NCBI RefSeq assembly: GCF_000011065.1 | Contig: NC_004663.1 | Coordinates: 2,790,001-2,854,000, forward strand | DNA: 64,000 bases | Direction: 5' to 3' | Source of the DNA: Bacteroides thetaiotaomicron VPI-5482 | GTDB taxonomy: Bacteria > Bacteroidota > Bacteroidia > Bacteroidales > Bacteroidaceae | Shown: in pieces, positions 7,329 through 15,429 of the stretch | How positions within the stretch are numbered: the stretch's first letter is position 1 | How the letters are laid out: each line of letters begins with the position of its first letter | Translations under genes and position numbers: made by a program | Notes under the pieces: generated by a model | Seen by the model: only the letters and a program-made list of their open reading frames with translations | The model's database searches: none | What the model was told of the DNA's origin: nothing

Positions 7329-10300
7329 GTTCGGGGCGCTCCTTTAAATATGTTATTAAATCTCTGCCTACCGAAAGCTTGACCGGACGGGAAATCAGAT
7401 CGACCGACATACGGCTGTCCGTATCATCCGTCACCTTGAAGTAGAGTTCCGTATTGCCGGGATGTTCTTTGGTCAAAGTGGCCAGCTCGGTAATAAGTCC
7501 CGAATTTAACACTGACAGAGGAATGATAATGGTGATCTTCTGCACCAGTTCTTCTTTCACATCGGGCAGAAGTTCCATTGAAGTGATCTTGACTTCCAGT
7601 TCGTCCTGCCGCCATTGCTTGGCCTGACAACGGGCTTTGATATACAGGAACGTGCCTTCATTCAGATATCCCTGATAAGTCACCCAGTCATTTCCCCAGA
7701 AAGGTATTTCCGTAGAGCCCGAATAATCTTCGATCTTGGCAATGCCATACGGATTGCCATTCTTGCTGACTCCACGACGGACACTGGTCACAATGCCACC
7801 CATTGTAATCTCCCGGCCTGCCAAAGCCGCCTTATCTTCCAAATCTGCCATACGGGTATTGCAGACGTGATCCAGCACAATCGCGAACTCATCCAGCGGA
7901 TGGGCGGAAAGGTAGATACCTACCAGGTCGCGTTCCTTGTTCAGACGTTCGAGGTCGCCCCAGCGCTCTACTCCCTGAGGAATTTCGGGAGTGGCGATAT
8001 CGACGACATTCGCTCCGCCGAACAATGAATTGATGGCAGCTCTTTTGTCTTCCTGATAGCGGTTACCGTATCGCATTAAGGTTTCGAGGAATACTTCGCC
8101 CTTAGAGTTGACGGCAAAGTACTGCTCCCGCTTCAATTCGGGGAAACTGTCGAAACCTCCCGCCAACGCCAGACATTCCATATTCTTTTTATTGCAGGCA
8201 TTCAGATTGACACGTTGTACGAAATCAAAGATACCTTTGAATGGTCCGTTGGTATTACGTTCTTCTACAATGCTTTGCACGGCAGCTTCGCCTACGCCTT
8301 TCACCGCTCCCAGTCCGAAACGGATATTACCATCGTGGTTGACCGTAAACTTCAGGTTACTCTCATTCACATCCGGACCGAGCGTCTGGATACCCATTGC
8401 CTTGCATTCGTCCATCAGCTTCGTGATATCGGTAATGTTGGACAAACTTCGGCTCATGACAGCCGCCATGTATTCCGACGGGTAGTTCGCTTTCAGATAG
8501 GCTGTCTGATAAGCTACCCATGAGTAGCAAGTAGCGTGCGATTTGTTGAACGCATAAGAGGCAAACTTTTCCCAGTCGGTCCAAATCTTTTCAAGTACTT
8601 TCGGGTCATGCCCGTTCTTGCGTCCGCCTTCGATAAACTTAGGCTTCATGTGATCCAGCTTATCACGCAGCTTCTTACCCATCGCTTTACGAAGGGCATC
8701 GGACTCACCACGGGTAAAATCCGCCAGCAGACGTGACAAAAGCATCACCTGTTCCTGATAGACCGTAATGCCATACGTATCTTTCAGATATTTCTCCATC
8801 ACCGGAATGTCATATTCAATCGGCTTACGACCATGCTTACGGTCGATGAAGTCCGGAATATAATCCATCGGACCCGGACGATAGAGGGCATTCATGGCGA
8901 TCAAATCTTCGAAGGTAGAAGGCTGCAATTCGCGCAGGTACTTCTGCATTCCGGCAGATTCAAACTGGAACGTTCCGATGGTACGTCCGTCACTATATAA
9001 TTTGTAAGTTGCCGGATCGGTAATATCGATCTGGTCTACGTCTATCTCCAGACTACGACTCAGACGGATATTCTCAACTGCCTCCTTAATAATAGACAAT
9101 GTTTTCAACCCGAGGAAGTCCATCTTGATCAATCCGGTATCCTCGATCACCGAACCTTCATACTGGGTAACGAGCATCTTTTCGCCCGTTTCCTTATCGT
9201 CGGCTGTACTTACAGGCACCCAGTCGGTGATGTCGTCACGACAGATAATCGTACCGCAGGCATGCACACCGGTACCACGAACATTACCTTCAAGCATTTT
9301 GGCATACTTAAGAGTGTCTCGCACCAACGGGTCGGACGATGCCTCAGCCGCTTGCAGTTCGGGGACGTATTCGATGGCATTCCGCAGGTTCAGCTTCTTG
9401 TCGGGGATTTTATCCGGCACCAGCTTTGCCAGACGGTCGGACTCCGAGAGAGGAAGTTTCTGTACACGGGCAACGTCTTTGATAGCCAGTTTGGTAGCCA
9501 TCGTACCATACGTGATGATATGCGCTACTTTTTCCTGACCATATTTATTGGTTACCCAGCGAAGCACTTCACCACGACCGTCGTCATCGAAGTCCACATC
9601 GATATCGGGCAACGAAATACGGTCCGGATTCAAGAAACGCTCGAACAGCAAGTCGTATTGGATAGGGTCGATCTTGGTGATACCCAGACAGTAAGCCACT
9701 GCCGAACCGGCAGCCGAACCACGTCCGGGGCCTACCGATACGCCCAGTTCCGAGCGTGCGGCATTGATAAAGTCCTGCACTATCAAGAAGTATCCGGGGA
9801 AACCCATCGTTTTCATGATGTACAACTCGAAGTTGAGCCGTTCTTTCACTTCTTCCGACAAAGGGTCGCCATATATTCTTTTCGCACCGTCAAATGCTAA
9901 CTTTGCCAGATAGTCGCCTTCAAGTTTGATACGATACAGTTTCTCATATCCCCCCAAACGTTTGATCTTGGCTTGTCCTTCCTCTTCGCTCAGCACCACA
10001 TTACCATTTTCGTCCTGTGTAAACTCATCGAACAGGTCTTTCTCCGTATATTTGGCACGATATCCTTCTTCTGTTCCGAAGTCTTCAGGAATAGCGAAGG
10101 TAGGCATGATAGGTGCATGGTCAATCGAATAATATTCGACTTTATCTAGAATTTCCAGCGTATTGCTCAGTGCCTCGGGAACATCTGCAAAGAGTTCATT
10201 CATCTCTTCACGGGTCTTCATCCATTCCTGTTTGGTATATAGCATACGGCTGGGGTCATCCAAGTCTTTACCCGTACTCAGGCAGATCAAACGGTCGTGT

Positions 10301-11112
10301 GCCTCGGCATTCTCTTCATCCACAAAGTGGACGTCATTGGTGCAGATCAGCTTGATATTATACTTCCGGGCATACTCCTGCAAGTATTTGTTCACATTTA
10401 CCTGTAGCGGATAACATTCGTGATTGGCACGGGGTACAGTCGCCTTATGGCGCTGCATTTCCAGATAGTAGTCATCACCAAACAGGTTCTTATACCATTG
10501 GATCGCTTCTTCGGCTTCGGCAAACTGCCCTGCGGTAATACGCTTCGGCACCTCGCCACCCAGACACGCCGAGCAGACAATCAGACCTTCGTGATACTTC
10601 TCCAGCTCACTGCGGTCGGTACGCGGACGCATATAGTACCCGCGCGTCCACGCGTGCGATACTAATTTAATAAGGTTATGATAACCTTTCTCATTCTTGG
10701 CAAGTACAATCAAGTGATAACCGCTTTGGTCCGGCTTCCCTTCTTTCAAGTCCATCGTACGGCGGGCGACGTACATCTCACAACCGATAATCGGTTTAAA
10801 GAGCTTGTTCTCCGCCTCCACGATCTTCGCCTTGCAGGCAGCTACCTCCGCCTCCTTATCCTCACACTCCACTGTGCCGGCTTCAATCCCTGCAATCCGC
10901 TTTTTCAGATCCTTAATTTCCCCTTTCGGACCGCTATTCTTCTTATTGACATAGTTCGTAAATTCCTTGATGCCGAACATATTTCCATGATCGGTCACGG
11001 CAATACCCTTCATCCCATTTTTCATGGCTTTATCTACCAGACGGGCGACACTTGCCTGACCATCCAGTAGAGAATATTGCGTATGAACGTGTAAATGAAC
11101 GAAATCCTGCAT
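7309..11112 (-). CDS. dnaE: DNA polymerase III subunit alpha
   Basis: The 1267-residue protein is the replicative polymerase. It opens with a PHP domain (HLHVHTQYSLLDG, VTDHGNMFG) that contains a charged helical insert near residues 57-105. The polymerase core follows, with GPGRGSAAGSAVAY and the catalytic acidic motif PDIDVDFDD near residue 504. The helix-hairpin-helix region and an OB fold (ITMGGIVTSVRRGVSKNGNP) sit in the last third. Length is normal for Bacteroidetes DnaE. The gene is divergent from psd and is followed by trxA. No frameshift or missing catalytic residue is visible. Confidence 0.98.
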   Translation of the reverse strand: MQDFVHLHVHTQYSLLDGQASVARLVDKAMKNGMKGIAVTDHGNMFGIKEFTNYVNKKNSGPKGEIKDLKKRIAGIEAGTVECEDKEAEVAACKAKIVEAENKLFKPIIGCEMYVARRTMDLKEGKPDQSGYHLIVLAKNEKGYHNLIKLVSHAWTRGYYMRPRTDRSELEKYHEGLIVCSACLGGEVPKRITAGQFAEAEEAIQWYKNLFGDDYYLEMQRHKATVPRANHECYPLQVNVNKYLQEYARKYNIKLICTNDVHFVDEENAEAHDRLICLSTGKDLDDPSRMLYTKQEWMKTREEMNELFADVPEALSNTLEILDKVEYYSIDHAPIMPTFAIPEDFGTEEGYRAKYTEKDLFDEFTQDENGNVVLSEEEGQAKIKRLGGYEKLYRIKLEGDYLAKLAFDGAKRIYGDPLSEEVKERLNFELYIMKTMGFPGYFLIVQDFINAARSELGVSVGPGRGSAAGSAVAYCLGITKIDPIQYDLLFERFLNPDRISLPDIDVDFDDDGRGEVLRWVTNKYGQEKVAHIITYGTMATKLAIKDVARVQKLPLSESDRLAKLVPDKIPDKKLNLRNAIEYVPELQAAEASSDPLVRDTLKYAKMLEGNVRGTGVHACGTIICRDDITDWVPVSTADDKETGEKMLVTQYEGSVIEDTGLIKMDFLGLKTLSIIKEAVENIRLSRSLEIDVDQIDITDPATYKLYSDGRTIGTFQFESAGMQKYLRELQPSTFEDLIAMNALYRPGPMDYIPDFIDRKHGRKPIEYDIPVMEKYLKDTYGITVYQEQVMLLSRLLADFTRGESDALRKAMGKKLRDKLDHMKPKFIEGGRKNGHDPKVLEKIWTDWEKFASYAFNKSHATCYSWVAYQTAYLKANYPSEYMAAVMSRSLSNITDITKLMDECKAMGIQTLGPDVNESNLKFTVNHDGNIRFGLGAVKGVGEAAVQSIVEERNTNGPFKGIFDFVQRVNLNACNKKNMECLALAGGFDSFPELKREQYFAVNSKGEVFLETLMRYGNRYQEDKRAAINSLFGGANVVDIATPEIPQGVERWGDLERLNKERDLVGIYLSAHPLDEFAIVLDHVCNTRMADLEDKAALAGREITMGGIVTSVRRGVSKNGNPYGIAKIEDYSGSTEIPFWGNDWVTYQGYLNEGTFLYIKARCQAKQWRQDELEVKITSMELLPDVKEELVQKITIIIPLSVLNSGLITELATLTKEHPGNTELYFKVTDDTDSRMSVDLISRPVKLSVGRDLITYLKERPELGFRIN

Positions 11113-11217
11113 AATGATAAGTAGTTAATTTGAAGGCATAAAATTACTACCTCCCGCGTTATAAACAAAAATAATCCTCAAAAAGTTATCAACACTCGCA
11201 TTTCTCTGCTCATTTAC

Positions 11218-11248
11218 TTGCTGTTTTTTTAAAATAAGTATATTTTTG
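11218..11248 (+). promoter_or_regulatory. Bacteroides-type promoter for psd-pssA
   Basis: TTG at 11218-11220, a 20-bp spacer and TATTTTTG at 11241-11248 match the TTG / TAnnTTTG consensus. The psd start codon is 26 bp downstream. Confidence 0.7.
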
Positions 11249-11273
11249 CACACAATATCATTAAACAGCATTC

Positions 11274-11960
11274 ATGGGCCGACTAAAGAAATTAAAAAAG
11301 ATACGTATTCACCGCGAAGGAACACATATATTATGGGCTAGCTTTCTGCTACTGCTACTGATTAATGCGGCCCTTTATTGGGGAATAGATTGCAAAATTC
11401 CTTTTTATGTGGTTGCAGTAGCCAGTATTGCAGTATATCTGCTGATGGTTAACTTCTTCCGCTGTCCGATCCGACTTTTCGGAAAGGATACAGAAAAGAT
11501 AGTCGTCGCTCCTGCTGACGGCAAAATCGTAGTCATTGAAGAAGTGGACGAAAACGAATACTTCCATGACCGCCGGTTGATGATCTCTATCTTCATGAGC
11601 ATCGTTAACGTACATGCCAACTGGTATCCGGTGGACGGCACCATTAAAAAGGTAGCCCACCACAACGGTAACTTCATGAAAGCATGGTTGCCTAAAGCCA
11701 GTACGGAGAACGAACGTTCTACCGTAGTCATAGAAACTCCGGAAGGAGTGGAAGTGCTGACCCGACAAATCGCCGGAGCCGTGGCACGACGCATTGTCAC
11801 CTACGCAGAAGTAGGAGAAGAATGCTATATCGACGAACACATGGGCTTTATCAAATTCGGTTCCCGTGTGGATGTATATCTGCCCCTCGGCACGGAAGTC
11901 TGTGTCAACATGGGACAATTAACGACCGGTAACCAGACGGTTATCGCCAAACTTAAATAA
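11274..11960 (+). CDS. psd: Phosphatidylserine decarboxylase
   Basis: The enzyme makes phosphatidylethanolamine from phosphatidylserine. The 228-residue form belongs to the short class common in Bacteroidetes. Two N-terminal membrane segments (residues about 20-60) precede the catalytic domain with VAPADGKIVVIEEV and MSIVNVHANWYPVDG. The Gly-Ser pair in IKFGSRVDV, near residue 195, is the expected self-cleavage site that yields the pyruvoyl group. It is followed 10 bp later by pssA, which makes its substrate, so the pair forms a phospholipid operon served by the promoter at 11218-11248. Confidence 0.95.
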   Translation: MGRLKKLKKIRIHREGTHILWASFLLLLLINAALYWGIDCKIPFYVVAVASIAVYLLMVNFFRCPIRLFGKDTEKIVVAPADGKIVVIEEVDENEYFHDRRLMISIFMSIVNVHANWYPVDGTIKKVAHHNGNFMKAWLPKASTENERSTVVIETPEGVEVLTRQIAGAVARRIVTYAEVGEECYIDEHMGFIKFGSRVDVYLPLGTEVCVNMGQLTTGNQTVIAKLK

Positions 11961-11970
11961 TTCGGTCACA

Positions 11971-12678
11971 ATGACAAATGTTATAAAGAACAATATTCCG
12001 AATACAGTAACCTGCCTGAACCTTTTCTCCGGTTGTATCGCTTGTGTCATGGCTTTCGAAGCCCGTTATGACCTAGCACTGCTTTTTATTGTTCTGAGTG
12101 CAGTCTTCGATTTTTTCGATGGCATGCTGGCTCGTATTCTCAATGCACACTCAATCATCGGAAAAGACTTGGATTCACTTGCAGATGATGTCAGCTTCGG
12201 TGTGGCTCCCTCACTGATTGTATTCTCCTTATTTAAAGAGATGTACTATCCGGCAAATATGGAATTTCTTGCTCCTTACCTGCCATACGCAGCCTTTTTG
12301 ATTTCCGTATTCTCAGCGTTACGACTGGCTAAATTCAATAATGATACCCGGCAGACCAGTTCTTTCGTAGGTCTTCCTGTTCCGGCAAACGCCTTATTCT
12401 GGGGATCGTTCGTAGTAGGGGCGCATGACTTCCTCGTTTCCGAGAACTGCCATCCTGTCTACCTTATTTTATTGGTTTGTCTGTTTTCGTGGTTGCTGGT
12501 GTCAGAGATACCAATGTTCTCGCTGAAATTCAAGAATCTTTCATGGAATACAAATAAAATCAGTTTCATTTTCTTGATTGTATGTATCCCATTCCTTGTT
12601 TTCTTAGGTATCAGCAGCTTCGCAGCGATCATTGTCTGGTATATTTTACTTTCACTTTTTACAAGAAAAAGTAAATAA
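11971..12678 (+). CDS. pssA: CDP-diacylglycerol-serine O-phosphatidyltransferase
   Basis: This integral membrane enzyme joins serine to CDP-diacylglycerol, giving phosphatidylserine for Psd. The CDP-alcohol phosphotransferase signature D-G-x2-A-R-x8-G-x3-D-x3-D is complete at residues 50-72 (Asp50, Gly51, Ala54, Arg55, Gly64, Asp68, Asp72). About six to eight hydrophobic segments cover the rest of the 235 residues. It lies 10 bp after psd. The order psd-pssA and the single upstream promoter point to cotranscription. Confidence 0.95.
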   Translation: MTNVIKNNIPNTVTCLNLFSGCIACVMAFEARYDLALLFIVLSAVFDFFDGMLARILNAHSIIGKDLDSLADDVSFGVAPSLIVFSLFKEMYYPANMEFLAPYLPYAAFLISVFSALRLAKFNNDTRQTSSFVGLPVPANALFWGSFVVGAHDFLVSENCHPVYLILLVCLFSWLLVSEIPMFSLKFKNLSWNTNKISFIFLIVCIPFLVFLGISSFAAIIVWYILLSLFTRKSK

Positions 12679-12744
12679 ACAATCTCTTGGCACGTTTGTT
12701 GTACTATGAGTTTTATCGAAGTTACAACATAAAATCATAGCCCA

Positions 12745-13044
12745 ATGCATATACTTTTATTCTTACTTCTTTTTCTAGCTGCCATTGTCATATTTGGCCT
12801 TTCGATTGTCGGATTTGTATTAAGAGCCATTTTCGGGCTTGGCCGTGGTTCGTCTTCCCGGACGAAGCAGGCAAGGAGTGGACAAAATGGCCAGCAGCAA
12901 GGTCGTCCCAGCTATAACCAGAACACGGACAGCCGTGCCGATAACGAAGGGGAAATCTTTGCTGAAAACAGTCCAAGAACCAAACATAAGAAAATATTCA
13001 CTCAGGATGACGGTGAATATGTGGATTTCGAGGAAGTAAAATAA
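12745..13044 (+). CDS. Small DUF4834-like membrane-anchored protein
   Basis: The 99-residue protein has one N-terminal membrane segment (HILLFLLLFLAAIVIFGLSI) and a hydrophilic, disordered tail rich in Gln, Gly, Arg and Asn, ending in an acidic stretch (EYVDFEEVK). This matches the DUF4834 family of Bacteroidetes, whose role is unknown. It follows pssA by 66 bp and may share its transcript. It is convergent with tadA, with a hairpin between them. Confidence 0.75.
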   Translation: MHILLFLLLFLAAIVIFGLSIVGFVLRAIFGLGRGSSSRTKQARSGQNGQQQGRPSYNQNTDSRADNEGEIFAENSPRTKHKKIFTQDDGEYVDFEEVK

Positions 13045-13056
13045 TATAATATAGAA

Positions 13057-13095
13057 AGTGGTTAGTAACGTGTAGTCAGCAACTTACTAATCACT
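13057..13095. terminator. Hairpin between convergent genes
   Basis: A 12-bp stem with one G-T pair (13057-13068 with 13084-13095) lies between the convergent genes ending at 13044 and 13099. There is no clear T tract, so termination is probable from position rather than sequence. Confidence 0.45.
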
Positions 13096-13098
13096 GTT

Positions 13099-13542
13099 TC
13101 ATCTTCTCTTAGAAGCGAAAAAGTCCTTCATCAATGTGGCACATTCATCTGCAAGGATTCCTTTTACAACGACCGTTTTAGGATGCAGCGCCTGAGCCGC
13201 ATATCGCTGATACCCACGCTTATCATCTTCCGCACCAAAAACCAGTTTGCCGGTCTGAGCCCAAGCAATGGCACCGGCACACATCACACAGGGTTCTACT
13301 GTAACATACAACGTACATTCGTTCAGGTACTTTCCGCCAAGTACATTGGCGGCAGCAGTGATAGCCTGCATTTCAGCATGGGCTGTCACATCATTCAATG
13401 TTTCTGTCAGGTTATGGGCACGGGCTATGATCCGTTCTTTGCAGACAACCACTGCCCCTACAGGGACTTCGCCCCGCTCTGCAGCCTTGCCGGCTTCTAT
13501 CAATGCCTGTTTCATGAAGTAAGTATCGTCCAGCGTCATCAT
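13099..13542 (-). CDS. tadA: tRNA-specific adenosine deaminase (TadA-type)
   Basis: The 147-residue cytidine/adenosine deaminase-fold enzyme most likely converts adenosine 34 of tRNA-Arg to inosine. The zinc site is complete: His55 and Glu57 in HAEM, and Cys85 and Cys88 in PCVMCAG. A nucleoside or guanine deaminase of the same fold is the main alternative, but length and motif spacing favour TadA. Its start overlaps the stop of the upstream small gene in a TGATG arrangement, so translation of the two is probably coupled. Confidence 0.85.
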   Translation of the reverse strand: MMTLDDTYFMKQALIEAGKAAERGEVPVGAVVVCKERIIARAHNLTETLNDVTAHAEMQAITAAANVLGGKYLNECTLYVTVEPCVMCAGAIAWAQTGKLVFGAEDDKRGYQRYAAQALHPKTVVVKGILADECATLMKDFFASKRR

Positions 13543-13775
13543 CAGCGTCTCATGTCATGTTCTCCGAAGAGGGTAGGATAATCTTCTTCCATATTTTTAT
13601 GGATAAACATGAGAATGGTTTCGCGAAGCCAGCGTGACTTATTCGTTATCTTGTATTTTTCCAGATAACGATCGACAATCAACTGCTCGTCTTCGCTCAA
13701 CAAAATGCTCATCCGCCGTTCCCGTTTGGTATACTCAGCGTGCATTTTCAGGCACTTTTTGCTCCTTTTTCTCAT
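13542..13775 (-). CDS. Small ribbon-helix-helix-like hypothetical protein
   Basis: I choose the ATG at 13775, giving 77 residues starting MRKRSKKCLK; longer in-frame starts up to 13856 run into the divergent yraN gene. The N-terminus is very basic, and SILLSEDEQLIVDRYLEKYK followed by a second helix resembles a ribbon-helix-helix DNA-binding fold like those of mobilisation or plasmid-copy proteins. No mobile element surrounds it. It overlaps tadA by one base (TGATG), which suggests a stable chromosomal partner gene. Function is not known. Confidence 0.6.
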   Translation of the reverse strand: MRKRSKKCLKMHAEYTKRERRMSILLSEDEQLIVDRYLEKYKITNKSRWLRETILMFIHKNMEEDYPTLFGEHDMRR

Positions 13776-13842
13776 ATCTTCTGCAAAATTACTTTTACTT
13801 CTGTAAAAACAAAGAATAAAAGCTGTAAATTTGCAAAAAAAG

Positions 13843-14208
13843 ATGGCTGAACACAATGAATTAGGGAAAGCAGGAGAAAATGCCGCAGTAGCCTATCTCG
13901 AAGAGCATGGTTATCTTATCCGCCACCGGAACTGGAGAAAAGGTCACTTCGAACTGGACATCGTAGCCGCCAAAGAGAACGAATTGGTGATAGTAGAAGT
14001 GAAAACACGCAGTAACACTTTGTTTGCCCAACCGGAAGAAGCCGTCGATTTACCAAAGATTAAACGGACAGTACGTGCTGCCGACGCATATATGAAACTA
14101 TTTCAGATTGACGTTCCGGTACGTTTCGATATCATCACTGTCATTGGCGAGAACGGAAATTTCAGAATAGACCATATAAAGGAAGCTTTTTATCCTCCTT
14201 TATTTTAA
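13843..14208 (+). CDS. yraN: YraN-family nuclease-like protein
   Basis: The 121-residue protein has the YraN/UPF0102 signature GKAGENAAVAYLEEHGY near the N-terminus and the restriction-nuclease-like core FELDIVAAKENELVIVEVKTR, with the conserved Asp, Glu and Lys. Members are thought to act on branched DNA, but the biological role is unsettled. An in-frame TTG at 13831 falls inside a TAAATTTG box (13826-13833), a likely -7 element, so ATG 13843 is preferred and the leader would be very short. Confidence 0.85.
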   Translation: MAEHNELGKAGENAAVAYLEEHGYLIRHRNWRKGHFELDIVAAKENELVIVEVKTRSNTLFAQPEEAVDLPKIKRTVRAADAYMKLFQIDVPVRFDIITVIGENGNFRIDHIKEAFYPPLF

Positions 14209-14258
14209 TAGGAAACAAGTATTTTAACTAAGAGCAAAAACATAAAATCGAAAGACTT

Positions 14259-14615
14259 ATGAATGTAGAAACGATCAGGGAATACTGCTTAAGTAAAAAA
14301 GGGGTTACCGAATCATTCCCGTTTGATGATGTATCGCTGGTTATGAAGGTGCTGGACAAAATGTTTGCCCTCATCGACTTGGAAGGAGCCAACTCCATCT
14401 CACTGAAATGCGATCCGGAACGTGCCATTGAACTGCGCGAACATTATGCAGGCATTGAAGGAGCCTACCATTTCAACAAAAAATATTGGAATGGCGTTTA
14501 CTTCGATAGAGATGTAGACGATAAATTAATAAAGGAACTCGTCGATCATTCTTACGAGGAAGTTATCAAGAAATTCACTAAGAAACTGCGTGCTGAATAT
14601 GATGCCCTCCCCTGA
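14259..14615 (+). CDS. MmcQ/YjbR-family protein
   Basis: The 118-residue protein matches the MmcQ/YjbR family (CyaY-like DNA-binding fold): the conserved CLSKKGVTESFPFDD at the N-terminus, ISLKCDPERAIELREHY in the middle and the W-N-G-V-Y-F motif near residue 80. The molecular role is undefined. It sits between yraN and birA on the same strand; its stop codon is one base before the ATG chosen for birA, so the two are likely cotranslated. Confidence 0.85.
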   Translation: MNVETIREYCLSKKGVTESFPFDDVSLVMKVLDKMFALIDLEGANSISLKCDPERAIELREHYAGIEGAYHFNKKYWNGVYFDRDVDDKLIKELVDHSYEEVIKKFTKKLRAEYDALP

Positions 14616-14616
14616 T

Positions 14617-15363
14617 ATGTCATTTCCTGTCCCATTGATTCACATCAGTGAGACAAACTCTACAAACAGTTATCTGCAGACTCTTTGTGCCAAGCAACAG
14701 GGAGTTGCAGCATTTACGACTGTAGTTGCCGACTTCCAGACATCCGGACGTGGGCAACGTGGCAATTCGTGGGAATCTGAACCCAAAAAGAATCTTCTTT
14801 TCAGTTTTGTTCTTTTCCCGGATTTCTTGGAAGCACGCCGGCAGTTCTTGATTTCTCAGATTGTGTCTTTGGCTATTAAAGAGGAACTAGATAGCTATGC
14901 TGACGATTTTTCCATCAAATGGCCGAATGATATCTACTGGAAAGACAAAAAAATATGTGGGATGCTGATCGAAAATGATTTGATGGGACGCAATATCAGT
15001 CAGAGTATTTCCGGAATCGGGATCAATGTGAATCAGGAAGTATTCCATAGTACTGCTCCAAATCCGGTATCGCTCCGGCAAATCACAGGAAAGCAGTATG
15101 ACATTTTCGAAATTCTCAAGAATATCATGCTCCGCATTCAATCCGGTTATGAATTGCTCCGGAACGGTGATACTGAACCCATAGCCCACCGATATGAAAA
15201 AGCTCTTTTCAGAAAAGAAGGGATGCATCGGTATAAAGATGCTGATGGAGAGTTCTTTGCGAGAATTATTTGCGTAGAACCCGAAGGGAAGCTGATTCTG
15301 GAAGATGATGCGCAGAAAAAAAGAGGATATATGTTTAAAGAGGTAGAATATTTATTGATATAA
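14617..15363 (+). CDS. birA: Biotin-[acetyl-CoA-carboxylase] ligase
   Basis: The enzyme activates biotin with ATP and attaches it to carboxyl-carrier proteins. SETNSTNSYLQ starts the catalytic domain; GRGQRGNSW is the glycine-rich nucleotide and biotin loop; IKWPNDIYWKDKKICGMLIE carries the catalytic lysine. There is no N-terminal DNA-binding domain, so it is a class I, non-repressor ligase. Starts at 14590 (GTG) or 14599 (ATG) would overlap the upstream gene; 14617 is chosen because the conserved region begins shortly after it and the codon follows the upstream stop by one base. Confidence 0.93.
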   Translation: MSFPVPLIHISETNSTNSYLQTLCAKQQGVAAFTTVVADFQTSGRGQRGNSWESEPKKNLLFSFVLFPDFLEARRQFLISQIVSLAIKEELDSYADDFSIKWPNDIYWKDKKICGMLIENDLMGRNISQSISGIGINVNQEVFHSTAPNPVSLRQITGKQYDIFEILKNIMLRIQSGYELLRNGDTEPIAHRYEKALFRKEGMHRYKDADGEFFARIICVEPEGKLILEDDAQKKRGYMFKEVEYLLI

Positions 15364-15389
15364 CACATACATTCTAAACAATAAAACAT

Positions 15390-15397
15390 TACCTTTG
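15390..15397 (+). promoter_or_regulatory. Probable -7 box for the S41 protease gene
   Basis: TACCTTTG matches TAnnTTTG and lies 33 bp before the start codon at 15430. I see no clear TTG at the expected upstream distance. Confidence 0.35.
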
Positions 15398-15429
15398 AGT
15401 TTGCTATATAAAAAAACACCTTTAATTTT

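Noticed and set aside
13776..13856. Longer N-terminus for the small RHH-like protein
   Set aside because: It would overlap the divergent yraN start and promoter box and adds a hydrophobic, cysteine-rich stretch unlike the rest. ATG 13775 is preferred.
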